Assembly (NCBI GenBank): GCA_030280995.1
Contig: JASXTE010000019.1
Coordinates: 7,799,501 to 7,863,500 of the forward strand
Source: Hemileia vastatrix
Lineage: Eukaryota; Basidiomycota; Pucciniomycetes; Pucciniales; Zaghouaniaceae
Direction: 5' to 3'
DNA length: 64,000 nucleotides
The notes under the pieces are model-generated. The model ran no database searches. It worked only from the letters and a program-made list of their open reading frames with translations, and had not been told where the DNA came from. Made by a program: the position numbers and the translations under genes. Shown here piece after piece: positions 50,593 to 61,191 of this stretch (position 1 is its first letter; each line of letters starts with the position of its first letter).

Positions 50593-50903
50593 TGTTAGGA
50601 CCTAAGAGGGAAGACTACTACTAGCGCTGATGCTAGCCTAAGATTGGACTGACTATGCTACTAAGAAGTGAGACTGACTAGACTTACTATGATGGGATTA
50701 CCAGAAGTGAGACAGGACTGACTATGCTGATACATCAGTGAGACTAAGAAGTAACTGGACTACTATATAAGTTGTCCAATGAGGAGCACCCCACAGAACT
50801 TGCCCAATAAAACCCCCTTATGCAATATCCCTTGCTTCTTCCTATTACAATGCATAGTGCCCAAAGTGCTCCTCCTCCTCATCTCTCAACCCAACTCCTA
50901 ACA
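50593..50903 (-). repeat. 3' LTR of the minus-oriented Ty3 fragment
   Basis: It starts TGTTAGGAG on the minus strand and ends CCTAACA. It aligns with 52005-52244 in reverse complement along most of its length. No 5-bp duplication is seen, as expected for one LTR of a fuller element. Confidence 0.78.
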
Positions 50904-52004
50904 TTACCCTCTTTTTATGCCTCCTGCCCCTTGCACCCCTTATCAAAATCCTTCATCTTCTCCTTAGCATTATCTAAGTTCCCTACTGTCTCCCAAGACC
51001 TATCTCCTAATCCATAACCTTCTTAGTGCACCAGGTACTGAACCTTCCCTCTGTGCACCTGCTTAGCAATAATCTTTTCTACCTAAAACTTCTCTTCATC
51101 TCCAACATAGGCTGGTTCTAGTGGTTCTTCTGGGCACCCTGGTATTGTTTCTTCTTGGTTTTCTGTGAGTAAGGAGATATTGAACACTGGATGCACTTGT
51201 CTCATTGAGATTGGTAACTACACTTCATATGCTGAGTCAGATACTCTGTGCTTGATCTTAAATGGACCCACCTTCTTGTGATCTAGCTTGGTGCTTGGGA
51301 GTAATTTAGAAAGAAATTGTGAGCTTAGCCAAACCTTGTCACCTACCTGTAGCACCAAATGTTGAGCCTTTCCTTGATCATGATGGCACCTCATTTACTG
51401 TTGGGATATCTTGAGAACTGCTTCTAATTCCTGTTGTATACTCAGTAGTTTCTGAATTTTTTCTTCAGCTTCTGAAACTTGAAATTTTGATGGGGTATAA
51501 ATTGAGAATGTTGGGTGGTATCCATAGTTGGAATAGAAAGGTGACATTCCAGTTGCTGAATGCGTTTGGTTGTTATATAAGAATTCAGCCAATGGTATCA
51601 GTTGCACCCAATCATCTTGCTAATAGTTAATGAAATGGTGCAGGTATTGTTATATTGCCTTTTTCAATATCTCTGATTGCCCATCAGTCTGAAGATGCCA
51701 CATTGTTGAAAAAATGGGCTTAATTTTTAGTTTCTAATACATTTCCTTCAGAAGCTTAGAGTTGAAAGTCCTTCCACTGTCTTATACTATACTTTCAGAT
51801 AATCCATGTAGTTTCCAGACATGCGCCACCATTAAGTCTGAAATACCCTCTGATGTAAACTTTGTAGTAGTGGAGACAAAGTGAGCCATCTTAGTGCAGC
51901 ATTCAAAAACTGTGAGGATAGAATTCTTTACATGTGACTTTATTAACTCCACTATCAGGTCATAAGAGAGTTTCTTCCATAGCTGATTGGCAATGTATAG
52001 CAGG
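50593..52004 (-). mobile_element. 3' end of a minus-oriented Ty3 element
   Basis: On the minus strand, integrase C-terminal sequence (LAEFLYNNQTHSATGMSPFY at 51607-51395) leads into a chromodomain with stop codons (EPAYVGDEEKF, VEKIIAKQVHRGKVQYLVH, then EGYGLGDRSWETV). This is followed by a purine tract and a 311-bp LTR (50593-50903). The LTR family is the same as that at 52005-52244, which lies in the opposite orientation. The upstream part of the element is missing at the junction with that LTR. Confidence 0.75.
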
Positions 52005-52244
52005 TGTTAGGATTTGGTTGAGAGGTGAGGAGGAGGAGCACTATGGGTGCTATGCATTGTGAGAGGCAGGATAGGGGATATTGCATAAGGGGGTTTTATG
52101 GTGCAAGCACTGTGGAGTGCTCCTCATCAGACAACTTATATAGTAATCCAGCCACTTCTTAGTCTCACTGTGGTATCAGAATAGTCAGTCCCATCCCAGG
52201 CTAGTTTCAGAACTAGTAGTAGTTTGCCTTCTTAGGTATTAACA
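52005..52244 (+). repeat. 5' LTR of the plus-oriented Ty3 element
   Basis: It starts TGTTAGG and ends TTAACA. It is about 70 bp shorter than the related LTR at 50593-50903 and is followed 38 bp later by gag. Confidence 0.72.
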
Positions 52245-52281
52245 TTTTTTCTGATCTTAATTGGTGCAATGCTGAAGAACA

Positions 52282-53136
52282 ATGAATACCTCTGGGAAAC
52301 CTGATGCAGCAACCCTTGCTGCAATGCAAGAACAAAACACCAGACTCATAGAAAATCTAGCTGAGGAATGGCCCTCATACCATAGTCCAACAGAAGCAGA
52401 AATGGATGCTTCTGAAGCCGTGGAACAGGCACAGCCTACAACACCAGTCCAGTTTGTTAAAAGCCCAAAAATTGAAGTCCCAGCAATATTTGATGGAAAG
52501 AAAGGTCCCTGGGCAGATCAGTACACATTGAATGTGAGCCTTTATGTCCTGCTCAACAGTCATCAGTTCCCAGATGAGAAATCAAAAATTGAGTTCACAA
52601 TCTCTTACCTCACAGATGAAGCAGTATGCTGGGCAAGGCCATATACAAAGGAACTCCTTGGAAATGGTTATTCCAAAACAACTTTATGTCATCTCACGGC
52701 TGCTTTCAAACTGGCCTTTGGTGACCCCAATGTGGCCACAACCTTGGAGCATGCTCTCAACCAGTTGCAACAGAAACACTCTGTTGCCAAATATGTGTCA
52801 GAATTCCAGGGCCACACCAGCTACATTACAAAATGGGAATAGGGAGCACTCTGGTTTCACTTCAGAAATTGGCTCTTGCAAAAAATCAGGAACACCCTAA
52901 ACAGTCACCTTTTTCCAACCTCCCTCCAAGAACTCATTGATCTGGACCTCCAAATTTATAACAAGTTTACACATCAGCAGATGGATGGTTGGAGTGGTGC
53001 CTGTCAGTGGCACAGCTTTGCCTCATCAAGTGGGGCCAGCTCCAAGGACCCAAATGCCATGGACATTGATGCAGTAAATTCATGTGGTGCTAGTGGAAAA
53101 AAAAGTTATCTGAAAATGAATACCAGAGGCATATGA
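52282..53136 (+). pseudogene. Ty3 gag, frameshifted
   Basis: The first frame (52282-52842, MNTSGKPDAATLAAMQEQN...) contains a capsid-like segment (TPVQFVKSPKIEVPAIFDGK, FTISYLTDEAVCWARPY). It stops after YITKWE and continues in another frame at 52876-53136 with PNAMDIDAVN, a pattern typical of fungal Ty3 gag. No zinc knuckle remains recognisable. Confidence 0.7.
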
Positions 53137-53384
53137 GTAGAGGTCTGTTCCTCTAATGTGGGAGTGGTGTTCATCTGGAAAGGGAGTGTAGAGAGAAAAA
53201 AAGGGTTAGTGAGGTAGAGGATAGCACAGGAAAGGCACAGGTAAAAGACAGTTCTCAGGAGTGAAGGTTGTGCCCTCCAAAAGCTGATTAGAGGGAAAGG
53301 ATAAGGGTGACTTAGTAGAAGAATTATCAGCTTTTAAGTCACTTGAAGTAAATTATAATCACCTTATACTAAACTTTCCTTTGA

Positions 53385-54240
53385 TGACCCTTGACACCAC
53401 AACAAATGTATGGGCCCTACTGGACTGTGGGGCCACAGACTGTTTTATTTCCAACAAGTTTTTACAGAGAAATAAAAAGAAAAAATGGACCACCCTAGGC
53501 ATCTAATTATTCTTGATGAATCCCCAGGTGGGGTAGAAGAAGTAAGATAAAAGGATTTTTGGAGGTTTTGGGGTGACAGAAGGGAGTTGTAGTGCAGGGC
53601 ATATGCGGCAAACCTAAAAGACTAGTAAAACCTTGTACTGGTGATGACATGGCTACACCTATATAAGCCATAAATTGATTGGAAAAAAAAGAAGGCTCAG
53701 ATGGGAAGGAAAGGGGATGCTGGCGCTAAAGTACTGGCCCCCTGGCCCCCTCAGGGGTCAGGGACCTATCCCGGAAAATCTTCTGATGTTTTGTTATCAT
53801 CAGTTGAATTTCCACCAGAACTGATGCTTCCTCTTGATTTTAAGCAGCAGGATGGAGATGGGGTGCCAATGGGAAGCAATGGGGAGGAGCAGAAAGGGGG
53901 TAAAGGGCACCAAAAAGAGGAGAAGGTGCAACTAAGAAAAGGGAATGCAGAAGATGGAAAGGTAGATGGTGCAGAGAAATTATTTTTTCCCTGGCCTCTG
54001 CAGGGGTCAGGTGCCCCTCCTGGTGACTCTCCTGGTATTTCATTATCATCAGTAGACTTTCTGCAAGAGCTGAAACTTTCTCTTGATGCTAAGTTTCAGG
54101 ACTTGGAGGGGGAACTGGAGAAAGAAGAGGAACTGGAATGTGACACAACAGCTTGGAACATATCTGCCAAGATTGCAGCCAAGGTCCAGTCCTCAAAGCC
54201 AACAAAAAACCTCAAGAAAATTTTTGCTGAGGCTTATTGA
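53385..54240 (+). pseudogene. Ty3 protease remnant and repeated linker
   Basis: A retropepsin active-site motif (WALLDCGATDCFIS, normally DSGAT) lies at about 53409-53450 in a short open stretch. After several stops a 179-aa frame (53701-54240) follows. It contains two imperfect 40-residue repeats, beginning APWPPQGSG and FPWPLQGSG and each followed by an LSSVxF...EL segment, separated by a Lys/Gly/Glu-rich spacer. This is the region between protease and RT. Its role is unknown. Confidence 0.6.
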
Positions 54241-54331
54241 GAATTATTACCACTGTTTGGAGAGGGAGAAGCCAGGACCCTACCACCTCATCAACCATAC
54301 AAATTTTCTATTGATCTTTTGCCAGGAGAAA

Positions 54332-54592
54332 CACCACACAATATGGGGGGCGGACTTGCTAGCGAGTCCGCAACCTTGGACCCAAACTCACCACAGATTG
54401 AACACACATTGAGCTATTGATAAAGGAACCATACAATCAGGGATGAACACCACTCAGCAGAACAGTTATAGGTGGGTGTTCAAGTAGAGTTCAGAATGGG
54501 TTCAGTATGAGTTCAGTATGAGTTCAGTCTTAGTTCCATCTGAGTTCAGGTTGATGACTTGCTAGCAAGTCCACCCCCTATATTGCGTAGTG
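54332..54592. mobile_element. 261-bp MITE with CACTA-like ends
   Basis: It begins CACCACACAATAT, then a G-run and the palindrome GGACTTGCTAGC. It ends with GCTAGCAAGTCC, a C-run and ATATTGCGTAGTG. AAA flanks both sides, a 3-bp duplication. Removing the element and one AAA restores a continuous RT reading (LLPGE into TSQYSC). The interior has five to six spaced GAGTTCAG words, like subterminal transposase sites. End layout (CACxAC, A/T stretch, G-run, palindrome around GCTAGC) is that of the giant transposon at 6285, so it is probably a non-autonomous member of a related family. Confidence 0.85.
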
Positions 54593-55620
54593 AAACCTCT
54601 CAATATAGCTGCATAATCCCAAAGATTATTGGTGAAAGTTTAAAGAATGGTTATATTAGGGAATTCAGGTCTCCCTGGGATGTTCCTGTCATATTTTCAG
54701 GAAAAAAGGATGGGTCACTAAGACCTTGAATGGATTTCAGAAGGTTAAATGCATTGACGGTAAGGAACAGATATCCCCTTCCCTTTACTAGTGAGATAAT
54801 TGATAGTCTTTACAGTGCAGAGATCTTTAAATATCTAGATCTTAGGGAAGGTTACCACAACATATGTGTAAAAGAAGGTAATTAACACAAACTGGAAGTC
54901 TGCACCAAATTTTGTCATTTTGAATGGTTTGTAATGCCATTTGGTCCATTTAATGCACCTGCCACTTTCCAACACTTCACCAACAGCATCTAAAGAGACA
55001 GAATACAGATAGATGTAATGGTATATCTGGATGAAATCTTAATTTACTCCAGATCATTTGAAGAACATCAAACATGTGTAAAGGACTTTTTGAAGCACTT
55101 GAGGGAGGCCCAGGTATGGTTAAAGCCAGAGAAATGTGTCTTCTCAGTGAGTGAAATCCCCTACTTGGGTATGATCATTTCAAAAAATATGGTGCAAATG
55201 GATCAGGAGAAAGTAAAGGCAGTAACAGAATGGCTGACACAAGTATCAGTAAAGGAGATCCAGTAATACCTAGGCTTTGAAAGTTTTTACCACTGTTTTG
55301 TTGAAAATTACTCCCACATTTTCCAACCATTGCATGACCTCACAAAGAAGGAAGCCAACTTTATCTGGACAAGTAGGCAACAAGATGCATTTGACTACCT
55401 GAAAAGCCAATTTGTGACATCCCCTATTATTTCAATACCTGACTTATTGAAGCTAGTTGTTCTGGAATGTGACTTCTCAGATTTTGCACTAGGTGCAGTA
55501 TTATCTCAATATGATGCTGAAAATGCCTTTCAACCAATAGCTTGTTTGTCATGAACACTTCTAGGCACCAAATTAAACTATAAAATATATGATGAGGATT
55601 TATTGGCACTAGTAGAAGCA
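54593..55620 (+). pseudogene. Ty3 reverse transcriptase/RNase H, broken; RNase H resumes at 60960-61191
   Basis: RT motifs are visible in order: MDFRRLNALTVRNRYPLP after a TGA, YLDLREGYHNI, FVMPFGPFNAPATFQHF and MVYLDEILIYS. The last is the catalytic YxDD box with the second Asp changed to Glu. Then come LKPEKCVF and, in RNase H, LECDFSDFALGAVLSQY. Stops occur near 54726, 54884, 54992, 55264 and 55552. The frame is cut by the copia element at 55621 and continues at 60960 with YTDHKNLVTFLTTK. Dead element. Confidence 0.82.
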
Positions 55621-55625
55621 GTATG

Positions 55626-55794
55626 TGTAGCACAGTGTCAGCCTGTAGAACTCCGGAAAGAACCGTTATTGCATTGCTTACCTGTAGCACTGTGTCAGCC
55701 TGTAGAACTCCGGAAAGAACCGGAGAACAGGAGACACCGCTACTACAGTCTATATCACAATGACTATGTACATAAGGTGCCTAGTCACATAACA
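55626..55794 (-). repeat. Copia 3' LTR
   Basis: 169 bp, matching 60786-60954 with about two differences seen (near 55699 and 55785). It adjoins the GTATG duplication. Confidence 0.9.
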
Positions 55795-55946
55795 TCCCCC
55801 CCACATGGTCATTTAAACTATTCCAGTCTAATTATCCTTCCTACTTGTAAATAACCATCATAAAATTAAAAGAAAGTGAAAAGAAATATAAAAGAGAAAA
55901 AAGAAATAAGAAAGAAAAGAAATAATCCCCCCCATTCCACTATATT

Positions 55947-57275
55947 TCACCATACACAGACATCTTTCCTTTTGTTGAAAGTTAGAGATGGGCCCAGTGC
56001 TTTGGTTAGAATATCAGCACGCATTTTTGCAGTTGGAACCCATTCTAGAAAAGCTTTCTTAAGAAAGAGCTGTTCATTTACCAAGTAGTAACATCTGCTA
56101 ATATGTCTTGTCCTCTTTTCTCCAGGATTATTTTTTGCATTGGAGACAGCCCCTTTATTGTCACAGTGAAGCCTGACAGGTGGAAAATCAGGGTATAGAT
56201 CTTGAAGCAAGTTTGAGATCCAAATTGCATCCTTCATTCCACTACTAAGAGAAACATATTCAGCTGTCATAGAAGAGTCACTAACAGTTAGTTGCCGTCT
56301 TGATGTCCATACAACAGGGCAGCCATTGAGCAGTAAAAGATGACCAGATTGAGCTCTGGCAAACTCTTTGTTGTTCCATGTGGCATCAGTGTAAGAGAGC
56401 AATTCAAGGGGGCTGTCTCTATCAGGATGAAGGTGGAAAGAAAGTTTAGCGTTGTACTGTACATAGCATAATAGGTGATTGAGTGCCGTCCAATGAGTGG
56501 CTGTTGGTTTCGAAGAGAATCTAGAAAGGAAATTAACTGGGAAAGAAAGGTCAGGCCTAGTCGCCACTGCAACATAGCTGAGAGCACCTAGAATAGAAAG
56601 ATATTTGGTAGTGTCAATTGCATCCTCATCTTCTGTTGCTGTCCTGATTTTCAGTTTCTGAGGCAGTGGCGATCTGGTGACTAATCCTGAAGGGTTGTGT
56701 TCTCTTAAAATCTTGTTAATAAGTTGAAAATTGTTGAGATTAAAGCCTTCAGGGACCTCTTCAATACCTACACCTACAATGCCGTTCACCTTTTCATTCC
56801 ATTTTACCTTCAAAGATCCATCTAAACCATCCTCCAGCTCCTTCAACACCTCCTCACTACTACCAGTCACAATTCCATCATCAATATGTATCCAAACTAC
56901 ACCCAAACACCCTTTCTTCCTTAAGATATAGAAACTTTTGTCGTATTTGCTAGCTTTATATCCTAAAGAGTCAAGTTTGTCAGCAATGTGTAACCACCAA
57001 CATCTTGCTTCCTGCTTGGTGCCATATAGAGCTTTCTTCAGGCGGAGGGCACTGTCTTTATCCTTCAGTTTATAACCTTCAGGAGGATGTACCCATATAG
57101 CTTCATTAATTGGGCTATGAAGATAGGCTGCCATGACATCAAAAGACTTTACCGGCCACTTGTGATATGCTGCAAGAGTCAGGAGAACACGCTGTGATGC
57201 AAAAGTCGCAGTGGGAGCAAAAGTTTCAGCAAAGTCGATGCCATATTGTTGAAGGAAACCTTTTGCTACATATCA
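55947..57275 (-). pseudogene. Copia reverse transcriptase and RNase H
   Basis: The frame from 57134 reads MAAYLHSPINEAIWVHPPEG, KALYGTKQEARCWW and VVWIHIDDGIVTGS (the catalytic pair, normally YVDD). RNase H follows with LLSYTDATWNNKEFARAQSG, QLTVSDSSMTAEYVSLS and the terminal RTRHISRCYYLVNEQL. Upstream the frame is continuous through FAETFAPTATFASQRVLL back to a TGA at 57273-57275, where an Arg codon is usual after YKA. Apart from that stop it is intact. Confidence 0.85.
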
Positions 57276-58985
57276 TGCTTTGTATGTTGGTGATTCTGAA
57301 GAAGGGTTTTTGATGGTGAATACCCATTTTGCATTGGTGATTTTACTGCCTGGTGGGACTTTTTCTTCATACCAAACATCCATATTCTTCATGTTAGCTA
57401 GTTCTCTTCTGCATGCCAGTTCCCATTTTTGATGGTCAGGAGATAGCATGGCTTGTAGATGAGTTCTAGGGATAACATCAGAGTGTGAAAAACCTCTTTG
57501 GAAAATTTCCGTGACAGTTTTTTCTTGTGACAGGAGTGCTTCTTCATCTTTGAAATCACCTAATTTCATATTGTTGAGAATTGACTGAAGAGAACCTTTT
57601 GAGGGTGTTGTCATTGGAGCTTGTAGAGCAGTGTCATGATTGGGAAGGCAATCACCAGGGAAAACAGCCATGGCTGATTCAAAAAAGGTGTTTAGTTCTT
57701 CATGCCAGAAAATCCAGCCAGCATTGTTTAAGGAATAGCCTACACACTTACAAATCAAAGCACGTTGATCGAGCTTTCGGCGTGTCTCTTTTTGGATATG
57801 GACAAATGCTGTTTCACCAAAGATGCGAAAGTTGGAATAGTTTGGGGTGGAATTGTATAGTAGTTGAAATGGGGTTTTGTCACCTGTTCTAACATTAGGG
57901 ATCCGATTGTGAATATGAGCTGCCCACTTGTATGCCAAACCCCAGAATGATTCAGGTAGTTCTCTGGCAAGGAGTATGGTTCTTGCAATGTCACCAACTG
58001 TTCCATTCTGTTCGTGGTGATGAGGGCATGTAACTTCATGAGTAGCACCAATGTCGGCCAAGATCTGAGACATTTTATTGCTGTGCATCTCACCTCCATC
58101 AGTGCGCAAAACCTGAAGCTTCCTCCCAGTGACATTTTCTAATTTTTTATAGAAAGAAACAAAACAAGAAGTTGTCTCAGATTTGGCATTCAGTAAAAAC
58201 ACCTCACCATATGAAGTTGAGCTTTCTCTGAACATTGCTGCCCATCTAGCACCATGAATAGTGGGATCCATGGGACCAACAAGATCTCCAACAATTAAAC
58301 TCATCAGGGATTCTGGTTTTGATTCACAAGTGGCTGATGGTTTCCTAGTGCTCTTCGCAATCAAACAATCTTCACAGTCAATCTTACCTGCACGCATAGA
58401 TAATGGTAATCCAGTGCCCATACCAGCATTGATGATTTTTCTGATGGTTTCAGTGCTTACATGTCCTAGTCTTCTATGCCAATCCATCAGGGAACCTTTG
58501 GCGGCAGGTGGACGATTGATATGATGATTCTTTTTTACAGTGCGGAGTAATGAAGGGTGCAAGGAATAGCAATAAGAAGGAACATCATTTGGATTGCAAG
58601 TACTAACACTAATTACATCCAAGACCCATCTTCTTCTGGTATTCTCTACCCGGCCAGTCATAATCAACTCCTCTTTCATATAAATCCCCAAATTTTTATC
58701 TTCAGAACACAAACCAAAACAGAAACCACAGTTCACTAAACCAAATAGAGAAATTAGGGTTGTCCTAACATCTGGACAATAGAAGACATTGGTAATAGTG
58801 ACTATTTTACCATCCCCTTTAATTTTTAAATCTCCTATTCCAGTGATGAATGAAGAAGGACTGTTAGTGGCCATTTTGACTGGAATCTGTTTTTTAAGAA
58901 GTTTGAAATTGCTGAGAAGGCTCACATTGCCGGTGACATGATGAGTTGCTCCACTGTCCAAGATAGAATAGTTGTCAGCGATCAC
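57273..58985 (-). pseudogene. Copia protease end, GAG-pre-integrase and integrase
   Basis: This starts with a protease-like active site (SILDSGATHHVTGN), then the zinc-binding pre-integrase segment (WHRRLGHVSTETIRKII, CEDCLIAKS). The integrase core follows with GDLVGPM, LRTDGGEMHSNKM and HHHEQNGTVGDIARTIL. The 570-aa frame is bounded by TGA stops on both sides (58995-58997 and 57273-57275), so the polyprotein is cut in three. Confidence 0.85.
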
Positions 58986-58994
58986 ATCAGGAGA

Positions 58995-60554
58995 TCATTC
59001 AGCACTATTCAGATCAATGTGATCAACCATTTCATATAACGCCTCAATGTTTTGTTCAAAGATAGTGAGTTCATTAGCTTCAATTTGAACATCTCTGGCA
59101 CAAATTGGACCACGTTGAGGGCGTTTGTATGGAATGTATACTTTCTTGTATCTTGTGTTGGGGTCAGAAGCATACGCTGTTGCACGTTCCCATATAATGT
59201 ATAGTTTAGCTGAGAAGTTGGAAGAAAGTGGATTATATGGACAGTGTGCCACAATATGAGCAGTGGAGTGGCATTCATGGCAATTAGGACGTGCACCAGG
59301 AAGCCTGTAAGAGTCAGTCTTCCTTTGAAGTTGAGAAGCAGCATTTAGGGATGGTTCAACAGTAAGGGTCGCAGCAGGTGATGACATTCCTTCTCTATCA
59401 GTTCTTTTTTGGACTAAACTTGGCATAAGTTGGCAGAAATCTTCATACGTGACCATCTTTGAGTCAGGGTGGTTATCCAGAGCAACACATAAATCAACAT
59501 AAAGGTCTTTCAGGGTTGATGGTAGTAATGCATGTGACATGAGAGCTTTAAAGACTTTCTGATCAAAAACAATTCCTTGCCGTTTGATTGCTTCAAAATA
59601 TTTGTTGAATGCAGTCAAATACTCATTGTGCGATGTGAAAGGAGTTTGTTTTAGATTGAGGAAGTTGCAAATCGCAGTCATTGCGGAGGTGTGATTGGAT
59701 CTGGTAAATTTTTTGCTGATATGGAGATAAGTTTGGCGTGCATTCCAATCAGTTGATATTTCATGTCATAAACTTGGGGAGATGGAGTGTAGAAGAATCA
59801 AGTGGGTGACTCTATCCTCTAATTGATCAGGACCATTACCATCATTCAACGCGTATGCTTGTGTGCCAACAAAATCTTTAATGAGTGCTAGGACATTACT
59901 ATGCCAATAAGAGTAGTTACATCCACTTGCATCAAGATTGGGAATGTATTTAGTGAATTCAATGACATTACGTAAGGTGCGTTGTCACTCAATCATGCTT
60001 ATAGGGGGCTGTTGTAAAGGCGGCGACATGTGTGGTGGTAATGGGCAAGAATTACTGGGGAGATCAGTCTGTCTAAAGGGGGAGACTGATCTCCAAGCCG
60101 GTGTGGTGCTATTGGTGTCGCTCATAGTAGTGGTTTGTGTTGTGGGATGTGGAGCAGGATGAGGGGAAGGAGTGGGGCAATGAGGAGGAGGGGTGGGATT
60201 AATAGATAGACCCTCAATGGCTTGAGTTAGGCCTTCTATTGGAAATGGGGAGTGGTGTGTGGGCTGTGGAGCAAGTGGTGTGACTTTGTCACTAAGTCGC
60301 GCAAGAGAGGAGGTCGCAAGTTTAGATTTTGGACTCGCGAGTGCAAAATCTGAGCTTGCGACTTGGCCCAAGCTCGCAAGTGATAGGGGAGGTGGGTAGG
60401 GTTTATTTGCAGGCAATAGGGGAGGGGTATCTTGTCTAGCAGGTGGTAATGGAGGGAGAAAGGGACTAGTGGTGGATTTGTGTGTAATGGGGGAGGATGG
60501 GGATCCCGGAATGGGAGTTATTGTGGGAGCAGGGGTTGGGGAGATTTCTCGCAA
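58995..60554 (-). pseudogene. Copia gag
   Basis: The N-terminal frame (60554-59985) is very Pro/Ser-rich and ends SMIE at a TGA. The reading continues through LDASGCNYSYWHSNVLALIKD to another TGA (59766-59768), then NARQTYLHISKKF and the frame at 59681-58995. That frame has a knuckle-like CHECHSTAHIVAHC (CX2CX4HX4C). At least three stops break the gag-pol reading. Confidence 0.78.
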
Positions 60555-60785
60555 GGTGGAAGAGCGAGTTGTACGTTTTTTAGTAGAGGTGTCAATGTGA
60601 GGTTTTATTTAAAGGTTTTTTAATTCAAGGTCAGAGATTGAGTGGCTAAGTTTTTTACCAGCGCGAGATGAATTTTCAGACATTTGCTAGGGGTTTTTTT
60701 GGCTACAAGCGTTCCTAGTGTCGCTAACACTAGTGGAGTTATCTTTTGGCTAACCTTTCAGTGCCCGCGAATACAGCCCATAACC

Positions 60786-60954
60786 TGTAGCACAGTGTCA
60801 GCCTGTAGAACTCCGGAAAGAACCGTTATTGCATTGCTTACCTGTAGCACGGTGTCAGCCTGTAGAACTCCGGAAAGAACCGGAGAACAGGAGACACCGC
60901 TACTACAGTCTATATCACAATGACTATGTACATAAGGTGCCTAGGCACATAACA
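60786..60954 (-). repeat. Copia 5' LTR
   Basis: 169 bp, near-identical to 55626-55794, followed directly by the GTATG target duplication and the resumed Ty3 RNase H reading. Confidence 0.9.
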
Positions 60955-61191
60955 GTATGCACCTGGAACAATTATTTGGAAGGAGGGCCTCACAGGTTAC
61001 AAGTTATTATTTACACAGATCATAAAAACCTGGTTACATTTCTAACCACAAAAATGCTGACTCCCCAGCAGGTGCACTGGGAAGAACTGCTAAGTAGCAT
61101 TAAATTTGTTGTTACATTCCAACCAGGGAAGAAAAGTGGAAAACCTTATGTGCTATCACAACAACCTGACTTGGGCCCAGAACTAGGCTAA

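Larger units (their letters stand above)
55626..60954 (-). mobile_element. Ty1/copia element, nearly complete
   Basis: Identical-looking 169-bp LTRs (55626-55794 and 60786-60954), starting TGTAGCAC and ending AACA, bound the element. GTATG at 55621-55625 repeats at 60955-60959. Gag, integrase and RT/RNase H are encoded on the minus strand and interrupted by only a few TGA codons. The LTR itself contains an internal duplication of CTGTAGAACTCCGGAAAGAA. It inserted into the RNase H region of the Ty3 element. Confidence 0.9.
52005..61191 (+). mobile_element. Plus-oriented Ty3 element, decayed, with two nested insertions
   Basis: The order is 5' LTR (52005-52244), gag, protease, a linker, RT and RNase H, all on the plus strand and all interrupted by stops. 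A 261-bp MITE sits in the start of RT (54332-54592) and a copia element in RNase H (55626-60954). RNase H resumes at 60960 and stops being recognisable after about 61191; I see no 3' LTR. Confidence 0.75.

Noticed and set aside
50820..51017. Small plus-strand frame near the Ty3 LTR
   Set aside because: Lies across the LTR edge and opposite the chromodomain remnant; no protein features.
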